DNA of 19,761 nucleotides from DATKRB01 sp036501425 (GTDB taxonomy: Bacteria; Actinomycetota; Acidimicrobiia; Acidimicrobiales; RAAP-2). The DNA lies in contig DASYAI010000058.1 in assembly GCA_036501425.1 (NCBI GenBank), positions 1 through 19,761 on the forward strand, given 5' to 3'. The notes under the pieces are model-generated. The model saw nothing but the letters and a program-made list of their open reading frames with translations, had not been told where the DNA came from and searched no databases. Positions 14,189-19,761 of the stretch are shown in pieces; the first letter of the stretch is position 1, and the number at the start of each line of letters is the position of its first letter. A program made the translations under genes and the position numbers.

Positions 14189-14199
14189 CGCGGTCAGCC

Positions 14200-14817
14200 T
14201 CATCCTCCGGCCCGCTGGCGCCGGCACGTGTCGACGAACAGCCGGTGGATGCGCCGATCGCCGGTCAGCTCGGGGTGGAACGCGGTGGCGAGCAGGGCAC
14301 CCTGCCGGCAGACGACCGGCACTCCGGGACCGTCGGCTTCGCGGCGCAGCACCGCCAGCACCTCGAGCGCCGGGCCGACCTCCACGATCATGGGTGCCCG
14401 GATGAAGACCGCCGGCAGCGGCTCCTCCGGTGGTCCGAGGGCCGGCGGGGACGCCAGGAGCGCCTCGAAGGAGTCCTGCTGGCGGCCGTAGCCGTTGCGA
14501 CGGACGGTGCAGTCGAGCAGCCCGAAGCCGCGCTGGTCCGGTCGTCCGTCGAGGACGCGGGCGGCGAGAAGCACCAGGCCGGCGCAGGTGGCGAGGCACG
14601 GAAGCCCGTCGGCCAGGGCGGCGCCGAGCGGCTCGAACAGCCCCGAGGACCCCAGCAGCAGGGCGAGCGTGGTGGACTCGCCGCCGGGCAGCACGATCCC
14701 CGACAGCCGGTCGAGATCCGCCGGGCGCCGGACCGGGACGGCGGCGCAGCCGAGCTCGGCCAGGGCGGCCGAGTGCTCGCGGACGTCGCCCTGAAGGGCC
14801 AGGACGCCGATGGTCAC
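14200..14817 (-). CDS. pdxT: Pyridoxal 5'-phosphate synthase glutaminase subunit PdxT
   Basis: Class I glutamine amidotransferase that hydrolyses glutamine and channels ammonia to PdxS for PLP synthesis. 205 aa from GTG 14817 (M/VTIGVLALQGDVREH, the family N-terminus); the frame extends upstream into pdxS, but alignment of the conserved start makes 14817 the likely one. GGESTT at 45-50, nucleophile C78 in CLATCAGL, RNGYGRQ at 107-113, and H181/E183 in FHPELT complete the catalytic triad. It starts 19 bases after the pdxS stop, with only a distant GAGGAT as possible Shine-Dalgarno. The end coincides with the start of a short gap carrying a hairpin. Confidence 0.95.
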   Translation of the reverse strand: MTIGVLALQGDVREHSAALAELGCAAVPVRRPADLDRLSGIVLPGGESTTLALLLGSSGLFEPLGAALADGLPCLATCAGLVLLAARVLDGRPDQRGFGLLDCTVRRNGYGRQQDSFEALLASPPALGPPEEPLPAVFIRAPMIVEVGPALEVLAVLRREADGPGVPVVCRQGALLATAFHPELTGDRRIHRLFVDTCRRQRAGG

Positions 14818-14836
14818 CGGGTCGGGTCGGCGATCC

Positions 14837-15739
14837 TCACCAGCCGCGGTCCGCCAGGCGCTCGGGGAGCGTGGACAGCTCCTGGCCCCGCATGGCGTCC
14901 CCGAGGCCCCGGCTGACCTTGGCGACGTGGTGGGCATCGTCGAAGTGGGTCGTCGCCTCGACGATGGCGCTGGCCATGACCGCCGGCTGGGCGCTCTTGA
15001 AGATGCCCGATCCCACGAACACCGCTTCGGCGCCCAGCTGCATCACGAGGGAGGCGTCCGCCGGGGTGGCGATCCCACCGGCGCAGAAGAGCGGCACCGG
15101 GAGCCCGCCCGTCGCGGCGATCTCCTCGATCAACCCGATCGGGGCCACGAGCCGCTTGGCCCAGCCGTAGCGCTCGGCCGGGTCGGCCTGGGTGATCTTC
15201 CTGATGTCGCCACGGATGCTCCGCAGGTGGCGGGTGGCCTCGACGACGTTGCCGGTGCCCGCCTCGCCCTTCGAGCGGATCATGGCCGCGCCCTCGGAGA
15301 TGCGGCGCAGGGCTTCGCCCAGGTTGGTGGCCCCGCACACGAAGGGCACGGTGAAGGGCCACTTGTCGATGTGGTGGTCGGCATCGGCCGGCGTCAGGAC
15401 CTCGCTCTCGTCGATGTAGTCCACGCCCAGCGCGGCGAGGACCTGGGCCTCGGCGAAATGCCCGATCCGCGCCTTGGCCATCACCGGGATGGTGACCGCT
15501 TGCTGGATGCCCTCGATGAGCGCCGGATCGCTCATCCGGGCCACCCCGCCGTCCCGGCGGATGTCGGCCGGCACCCGCTCGAGCGCCATGACGGCCACCG
15601 CACCGGCGTCCTCGGCCACTTTGGCCTGCTCGGCGGTCACCACGTCCATGATCACGCCGCCCCGGAGCATGTCGGCCAGGCCGCGCTTGACGGTGAAGGT
15701 GCCGGTGCGGGGAGCCGATCCAGGCGCTTCGGTGGTCAT
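14837..15739 (-). CDS. pdxS: Pyridoxal 5'-phosphate synthase lyase subunit PdxS
   Basis: Makes PLP from ribose 5-phosphate, glyceraldehyde 3-phosphate and PdxT-derived ammonia; a TIM-barrel dodecamer. 300 aa, normal length. The N-terminal GTFTVKRGLADMLRGGVIMD motif, catalytic K89 in PVMAKARIGH, DYIDESEVLTPAD, second lysine K157 in IRSKGEAGTGNVVEA, and the CAGGIATPADASL and FVGSGIFKS phosphate-binding segments are all present. The ATG at 15739 lacks a Shine-Dalgarno but has TAGCAT exactly six bases upstream, consistent with a leaderless transcript. pdxT follows as the second gene of the unit. Confidence 0.98.
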   Translation of the reverse strand: MTTEAPGSAPRTGTFTVKRGLADMLRGGVIMDVVTAEQAKVAEDAGAVAVMALERVPADIRRDGGVARMSDPALIEGIQQAVTIPVMAKARIGHFAEAQVLAALGVDYIDESEVLTPADADHHIDKWPFTVPFVCGATNLGEALRRISEGAAMIRSKGEAGTGNVVEATRHLRSIRGDIRKITQADPAERYGWAKRLVAPIGLIEEIAATGGLPVPLFCAGGIATPADASLVMQLGAEAVFVGSGIFKSAQPAVMASAIVEATTHFDDAHHVAKVSRGLGDAMRGQELSTLPERLADRGW

Positions 15740-15751
15740 CGAACCATGCTA
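15740..15751 (-). promoter_or_regulatory. Putative leaderless promoter -10 box of pdxS
   Basis: TAGCAT (15751-15746) is followed by six bases and the pdxS ATG, placing +1 at the start codon. Immediately upstream, in the -10/-35 spacer, is the perfect 12-base palindrome CCGGCGCGCCGG (15752-15763), a possible operator. No -35 consensus is visible. Confidence 0.5.
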
Positions 15752-15781
15752 CCGGCGCGCCGGGGGGTCGCCGGTCCTGGC

Positions 15782-15799
15782 GGCGGGGCAGACCCCGCC
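15782..15799 (-). terminator. GC hairpin directly after the M48 protease gene
   Basis: GGCGGGG (15782-15788) pairs with CCCCGCC (15793-15799) across a four-base CAGA loop. It begins one base beyond the protease stop codon, in the 61-base gap before pdxS. No T-tract follows on the minus strand. It probably separates the lipid/protease genes from the separately promoted pdxS-pdxT unit. Confidence 0.5.
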
Positions 15800-15800
15800 C

Positions 15801-16982
15801 TCACCATTCGGCCAATGCGGCCGCCCGCACCGCGAGCGTGTCGAGGCTGCCGCCCATGTCAGCCCGGGTGGCGGGCCCGGCGCCCGGGTCGGGATCGGCC
15901 CAGATCCACCGGGTGGTGGCGAGCCGAGGCGGCTCCAGCACCGAGGACGGCGCCGGCGGAGGGCCGCCGGTCATCGCCACGAGCGCGTCCCGCAGGCCCG
16001 ATGGGTACCGGATGGTCGCGGCGGCCAGCTGGTCGGCCAGGTACTCGCGACCCTGCCCGACCATGGCGTGGAGGTACCCGTCGCGCCGGGTCAGCCGGCT
16101 GAGCGGCCAGAGGACCACGATCGCGGCCGCGCCCACCACGGCGTCGTGCCGCTTGACGTGGGCCAGTTCGTGCGCCACCAGGCCCTCCAGCTGGTCGAGG
16201 TCGAGGCGGGTCAGTACCCCGGTGGTGAACACCAAGGTGGCCTCGCCGCCGGCCCGACCCAGCGCGCAGGCGTTGATCGCCGGGTCGTCGACCACCCACA
16301 GCTCGGGCATCCGAAGCCCGAAGGTCGCGCAGAGGCCCTCGGTGACGTTGTAGAGCCGGGGGTGCCGGTCGGGGTGGCACGGGGCGGCCCCGAGGATCGC
16401 CAACGCCCGAGCCACGCACCGGCGGCGCACGTACAGCGCGCCGGTGACCGCCACCACCACCAGGGCGACGACCCCGGCGACCGGGCCGACGGTGGCCCCG
16501 AGCACCACGGCCAGCACCACGGCGGGCACCAGCGCCCCGACGACACCGATCAGCGTCGCCCGGCGATCGGCGGCCCGGACCCGGACCTCGTCGTCGGTCC
16601 CCCTGACCCGGTCGGCCCCGTAGGTCTCGCCACGCGGCGCCGGGCTGGCCGGGGGCGCCGACGACCGACCCCCGCCCCCGCGAACCGGCCCCCCCGCTCC
16701 CCCGCGCCCGCGCTCCCCCGCGCCGGGCCCGCGGGCGTGGTTTGCGGCCCCGGACCCCCGCCGACCCCCCGCCTGCTGGGAGGGACGGCGGTTGGTCGTG
16801 CGGGCCGCGCCCGCGCCAGACCCTGCGCCGCGCGCCGGCCGCGACGACGTCCGAGGACGGCCCCCGTTGCTCCGGGCGCGACCCGGCTGGGCCGGTCGGG
16901 GCGGGGCGTCCGATCGGGCGGCGTCGCGCTCGGGCGCCCCGGGGTGCGCGCGCTCGTTCGGATCCCGGGGCGAGTCGGCCAT
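15801..16982 (-). CDS. M48-family (HtpX-like) membrane zinc metalloprotease
   Basis: Integral membrane endopeptidase, probably in membrane protein quality control. 393 aa. The catalytic HELAH motif is at 271-275 (VAHELAHVKRHD) with the third zinc ligand likely E313 in GREYLADQLA. TM segments lie at about 143-165 and 167-185, with a third at about 281-298 after the zinc motif, as in HtpX. Residues 1-130 are a low-complexity Arg/Gly/Pro/Ala region with no counterpart in typical HtpX (about 280-300 aa). The ATG at 16982 lies nine bases after the pimA-like gene's TAG; that TAG is itself part of a TAGCCT box six bases before the ATG, suggesting its own leaderless transcript. Domain assignment is solid; substrate unknown. 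Confidence 0.9.
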   Translation of the reverse strand: MADSPRDPNERAHPGAPERDAARSDAPPRPAQPGRARSNGGRPRTSSRPARGAGSGAGAARTTNRRPSQQAGGRRGSGAANHARGPGAGERGRGGAGGPVRGGGGRSSAPPASPAPRGETYGADRVRGTDDEVRVRAADRRATLIGVVGALVPAVVLAVVLGATVGPVAGVVALVVVAVTGALYVRRRCVARALAILGAAPCHPDRHPRLYNVTEGLCATFGLRMPELWVVDDPAINACALGRAGGEATLVFTTGVLTRLDLDQLEGLVAHELAHVKRHDAVVGAAAIVVLWPLSRLTRRDGYLHAMVGQGREYLADQLAAATIRYPSGLRDALVAMTGGPPPAPSSVLEPPRLATTRWIWADPDPGAGPATRADMGGSLDTLAVRAAALAEW

Positions 16983-16994
16983 GGCCCGAGGCTA
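16983..16994 (-). promoter_or_regulatory. Putative leaderless promoter -10 box of the M48 protease gene
   Basis: TAGCCT (16994-16989) precedes the ATG by six bases, the same hexamer and spacing as at rel. Its first three bases are the stop codon of the upstream glycosyltransferase gene. There is no Shine-Dalgarno before the ATG. Confidence 0.42.
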
Positions 16995-18287
16995 CTGGCC
17001 GCCCGAGCCGGCCGGCGCTGCGATCACCCGGCGGTACAGGTCGACGTAGCGTCCGGCGAGGCGCTCCATCGACAGCTCGTGGGCCCGCCGTACCCCGGCG
17101 TCGAGTGCCTCGGGGGCCGCGGTGCCGGTGCCGTGCGCCACATCGAGCACCGCCTGGCACAGCGCCTCACGCAACGAGGCGACATCGCCGGGTGGCACCA
17201 GGGTCGCCCGCCCGGCCGCAGCGTCCCGGTAGCCGGCGATGTCCGAGGCCACGACGGCCGTGCGGGAGGCCATCGCCTCGAGCAGGACCATCCCGAAGGA
17301 CTCGCCGCCCAGCGCGGGCGCGCACATGACGTCGGCCGCGGCCAGTCGGGCGGCGACCTCCTCGTCGTCGAGGGTGCCGAGCCAGCTGATGCGCTCGGAG
17401 GCGGGGTACCGGCGCTGGAGTGCCTCGGTGCACGGCCCGTGCCCCACCACCCACAGGGTGGCCGGATCGCCCATCCCGGCAAAGGCCTCGAGGAGCACCT
17501 CGAGACCCTTTCGCTGCTCGTGGCGCCCGACGAACAGGATCGTCGGGCCGGTGGTGGGTGTCGGGGCTGCCATGGTGAACCGCCGCAGGTCCACGCCGTT
17601 GAAGAGGACCTCGAAGCGCCCGCCCACGTCCTCCGCCGCCGTCGCACGGGCCGTCTCGGACACGGCCACCTGGGCGCTCAGCCGGCCGGCGGCCCATCGG
17701 GCCAGGGTCGGCAGGGCCCGGCACCACCGGCTCGACCCAGACCGGTGGAAGGTGCCGACGATGGGCGGCCCCGACGGGGCGCGCAGCAAGATGCCGTACC
17801 CGACGGCCGGGGCGAGCGGCTCGTGGAGATGGATGACGTCGAGCTGCTCGTGCCGCAACCACCGGACCGACCGGAGCGCCGCGCCCGGGGAGACGGCGAG
17901 GCGGGCGACCGAGCCGTTGGTGGGAAGGGGCAACGAGCGCCCGACGGTCCAGCGGTCCTCGACCCGCCCGACCGACCCGCCATCGTCGGGCGCGATCAGG
18001 ATCACCTGGTGACCGAGGGCCCGAAGGTGCTCGGCCAGGCCGATTGCCTGCCCCTGTACCCCGCCGGGCGACGACAGGCTGTACGGGCAGACCATGGCCA
18101 CCTTCAGGGGGCGGTGGGGGGCCGACCCGTCGCGAAGATGGCTCTCCATGCCCGAGTCCGGTAGGACCCGCTCCGGGGCGCCCTGCTCCGGGGCGCCCGG
18201 CTGCGGGGCGCCCTGCTCCGGGGCGCCCGAATCCGGGGGGCCCTGCTCCACCGGGTCTCGGAGGAGGCTGTACTGCGCTTCACGCAC
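16992..18287 (-). CDS. pimA: GT4 glycosyltransferase, PimA-like phosphatidylinositol mannosyltransferase
   Basis: Probably transfers mannose from GDP-mannose to phosphatidylinositol, the first step of PIM synthesis, at the inner face of the membrane. 431 aa. The GT-B fold begins near residue 61 with VAMVCPYSLSSPGGVQ, close to the mycobacterial PimA N-terminus; VIHLHEPLAP, NGVDLRRF, FVGRHEQRKGLEVLLEAF and the PALGGESFGMVLLEAMA nucleotide-sugar motif follow. The first 60 residues include pentapeptide repeats (GAPEQ type, about 20-40) encoded by a 15-base tandem repeat. GTG 18287 has GGAG eight to nine bases upstream, supporting translation of this extension; ATG 18149 (M47) has none. Linkage to pgsA and the acyltransferase supports the role; without the context it would only be a GT4 enzyme. 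Confidence 0.87.
   Translation of the reverse strand: MREAQYSLLRDPVEQGPPDSGAPEQGAPQPGAPEQGAPERVLPDSGMESHLRDGSAPHRPLKVAMVCPYSLSSPGGVQGQAIGLAEHLRALGHQVILIAPDDGGSVGRVEDRWTVGRSLPLPTNGSVARLAVSPGAALRSVRWLRHEQLDVIHLHEPLAPAVGYGILLRAPSGPPIVGTFHRSGSSRWCRALPTLARWAAGRLSAQVAVSETARATAAEDVGGRFEVLFNGVDLRRFTMAAPTPTTGPTILFVGRHEQRKGLEVLLEAFAGMGDPATLWVVGHGPCTEALQRRYPASERISWLGTLDDEEVAARLAAADVMCAPALGGESFGMVLLEAMASRTAVVASDIAGYRDAAAGRATLVPPGDVASLREALCQAVLDVAHGTGTAAPEALDAGVRRAHELSMERLAGRYVDLYRRVIAAPAGSGGQ
18171..18249. repeat. 15-base tandem repeat, about five units, inside pimA
   Basis: Units begin at 18171, 18186, 18201, 18216 and 18231 with core CTCCGGGGCGCCCTG and one to five changes per unit, then a partial unit. 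The 15-base period preserves the reading frame and encodes GAPEQ/GAPQP/GAPER pentapeptides at the protein N-terminus. Such in-frame minisatellites can change copy number by slippage. Confidence 0.85.
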
Positions 18288-18302
18288 GTCCGGGCTCTCC
18301 GC

Positions 18303-19268
18303 TCAGGGTCGGCCGGCAGCCGGAGCGGCGCCGTCGATCTGCGGGCTGTCGGCGTGAGCCGCGCCGTCGGGGCGGTCACTCGGCCAGTTGGGCTGGAACA
18401 GGTGCCACTGCTCGGGCGCTCGCCGGATGTACCGCTCGAAGTCGCACGCGATGGCTTGGGTCACCCGGTGCACGTCAGCTCGCAGCGAGGACGTGCGACC
18501 GGTGTCGATCGGGGGGGACATCACCGCCGTGTGGTGGTGGCCGGGCCCGCGGTAGACCACCGCCGTCATCAGCGCCGCGCCGGTCCGCAGGGCCAGGGTC
18601 GCCGGGCCGCCCGGCAGGGTGGTGAGCTCGCCGAAGAAGCGGACCGGGACCCCGGTTCCGGCGATGTCCCGGTCGCACAGCAATGCCACCACGTGCCCGT
18701 CGCGAAGGAAGTTGAGGAGCGTCCCTCCGGCGGCGCGGTCCAGGGGCACCACCTCGAGGCCCATGGCCCGACGCTGCTCGAGCAGCCAGGCGAAGAGCTG
18801 CGGGGGGGATACCTGCTCGGCCACACTGGCGATCCGGTAGCCGCGAGCCCGCACGTAGGCGCCGCCCCACTCCCAGCTGCCGACGTGAGGGAGCGCGAGG
18901 ACGACCCCGCGGCCCGCGGCGATGGCTCGCTCGAGCGTCTCGAAGCCGCTCTCCACGGTGAGGTTCTCCCGGATCTCGGCTGCTCCGAGGGCCGGCAGGC
19001 GGGCGCCCTCGACCCAGTACCGGGCATAGGCATGGAAGGCCCTTCGCACCGTGCGGCGCACCGTGCGGTCGTCGACCACCTCGCTCGGGTCGCTGGCCAG
19101 CACCCGACGGACATTACGCGCCGCCATCTCGCGGCTCTGGGCCTTCGTGGCCAGCATCGCCTCGCCGATGACGGCGGCCACGCTGTTGGCCACGAAGGCG
19201 GGAACCTGCTGGATGGCGGTACCCAGGCCCCGGTAGGCCAGGTAGGTCGCCGTTTGACGGGCGGACAC
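18303..19268 (-). CDS. Phosphatidylinositol mannoside acyltransferase (LpxL/HtrB superfamily)
   Basis: Acyl-CoA-dependent acyltransferase, in this setting probably acylating the mannose of PIM1/PIM2 (the patA / Rv2611c position in mycobacteria); peripheral on the cytoplasmic membrane. 321 aa. The catalytic H-x4-E motif is H128-E133 in LPHVGSWEW. RDIAGTGVPVRFFGELTTLPGGPATLALRTGA matches the second conserved block of the superfamily, and QWHLFQPNW the C-terminal block. The N-terminal hydrophobic stretch (about 15-42) may anchor it. The GTG at 19268 lies 30 bases after the pgsA stop, without a clear Shine-Dalgarno. The pimA-like gene follows after 15 bases. Named patA only by synteny, so no symbol is given. 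Confidence 0.9.
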   Translation of the reverse strand: MSARQTATYLAYRGLGTAIQQVPAFVANSVAAVIGEAMLATKAQSREMAARNVRRVLASDPSEVVDDRTVRRTVRRAFHAYARYWVEGARLPALGAAEIRENLTVESGFETLERAIAAGRGVVLALPHVGSWEWGGAYVRARGYRIASVAEQVSPPQLFAWLLEQRRAMGLEVVPLDRAAGGTLLNFLRDGHVVALLCDRDIAGTGVPVRFFGELTTLPGGPATLALRTGAALMTAVVYRGPGHHHTAVMSPPIDTGRTSSLRADVHRVTQAIACDFERYIRRAPEQWHLFQPNWPSDRPDGAAHADSPQIDGAAPAAGRP

Positions 19269-19298
19269 TGCTGAGGTCTTGTCGAAGCCCTGGGCCGC

Positions 19299-19761
19299 TC
19301 AGGGCCGGCGCTCGCCCGTGGCGCCCCGCCGCCTGCCCCCCGCACCGCTCCGTTCCAAGCCCCGGGCCCGCCGGGCACGCCCGGACCGGCTCGCCAGGGA
19401 CTCCTGCCGGCGTGCCCGCCAGCGCCCGAGCGGCTCGCCGGTCCGAGCGGTCCGGGTCCGCAGGGTGCCCCCGGCGCGCCGGCGGCGCCACCGCGACTCG
19501 ACTCGGTGGTGACCCCAGCGGACGGGGGACGGCGTGGCGACGGCGGCCGGCGGACGCGACGCCAGTCGCCACACCCGCACGAACCGGTCGGCGGCGGTCA
19601 GGGTGACGAGAGCCAGCAGGACCCACAGCACCGGGATCAGCAGCCAGCTCGCCAGGAAGCCGACCGCCAGGAGGATCATCCGCTCCGCCCGCTCCATCAA
19701 GCCGCCGCGGGCGCTCAGCCCGAGCGCCTCGGCCTTCGCCCGCTCGTAGGAGACGAGCGCG
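19299..19761 (-). CDS. pgsA: CDP-alcohol phosphatidyltransferase (PgsA / PI-phosphate synthase), 5' part beyond window edge
   Basis: C-terminal 153 codons of a membrane enzyme that joins CDP-diacylglycerol to an alcohol, here probably inositol phosphate, supplying PI to the two downstream genes. The frame is open to the right edge and reads ALVSYERAKAEALGL then GLMERAERMILL, the typical end of the CDP-OH transferase domain, followed by a TM pair (about LLAVGFLASWLLIPVLWVLLALVTL). The catalytic DGxxAR...D motif would be outside the window. After the last TM an Arg-rich tail of about 85 residues extends the protein, ending RRGATGERRP. Gene order pgsA-acyltransferase-pimA is as in mycobacteria. 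Confidence 0.85.
   Translation of the reverse strand, partial: ALVSYERAKAEALGLSARGGLMERAERMILLAVGFLASWLLIPVLWVLLALVTLTAADRFVRVWRLASRPPAAVATPSPVRWGHHRVESRWRRRRAGGTLRTRTARTGEPLGRWRARRQESLASRSGRARRARGLERSGAGGRRRGATGERRP

Noticed and set aside
15474..18164. 896-codon plus-strand open frame
   Set aside because: It lies antisense to pdxS, the M48 protease and pimA, and its translation is His/Arg/Pro/Gly-rich without any domain. Typical GC-rich shadow.
1..19761. Search for tRNA/rRNA, CRISPR, IS or prophage, toxin-antitoxin, defence or biosynthetic gene clusters
   Set aside because: No cloverleaf, spaced repeat array, transposase/integrase, or defence or biosynthetic protein was recognised. The content is housekeeping plus one two-component system and one acyl-CoA dehydrogenase pair.

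Overview
The window is a GC-rich (roughly 70% by eye), densely coded chromosomal segment of an actinobacterium. Three things point there: phosphatidylinositol mannoside genes (pgsA, acyltransferase, pimA), the PdxS/PdxT route to PLP, and a gene order resembling the mycobacterial pgsA-pimA-pdxS-pdxT-yebC-ruvCAB-yajC-secDF-relA block. A deep-branching class such as Acidimicrobiia is a reasonable guess, but the sequence alone does not prove it. Both window edges cut genes (rel on the left, pgsA on the right).

Layout, right to left because the conserved block is on the minus strand: pgsA (partial), PIM acyltransferase, pimA-like glycosyltransferase, M48 (HtpX-like) membrane protease, GC hairpin; pdxS-pdxT, hairpin; yebC; then two plus-strand acyl-CoA dehydrogenase genes (10834-13253); ruvC-ruvA-ruvB; then a plus-strand response regulator/histidine kinase pair (5681-8340); a 560-base non-coding stretch; yajC-secD-secF; and a bifunctional rel cut by the left edge. 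The two plus-strand cassettes are the only breaks in the conserved minus-strand order. They separate yebC from ruvC and ruvB from yajC.

Functions: envelope lipid synthesis (PI and PIM), membrane protein quality control, vitamin B6 synthesis, a YebC/TACO1-family translation or regulatory factor, Holliday-junction processing, Sec export accessory subunits, and (p)ppGpp metabolism. The cassettes add a PAS-type two-component system of unknown signal and a probable heteromeric acyl-CoA dehydrogenase. Six junctions are 4-base ATGA/GTGA stop-start overlaps, which suggests translational coupling.

No defence system, biosynthetic cluster, prophage, IS element, CRISPR array or tRNA/rRNA gene was found. 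The most interesting signals are subtler. First, a TANNNT -10 box sits exactly 6-7 bases before the start codon of five genes (rel, htpX, pdxS, response regulator, ruvC), so their mRNAs are probably leaderless. Second, low-complexity charged extensions are grafted onto conserved housekeeping proteins (Rel, SecF, YajC, PgsA, PimA, M48). Third, a long inverted repeat overlaps a possible 31-residue ORF between yajC and the two-component system.
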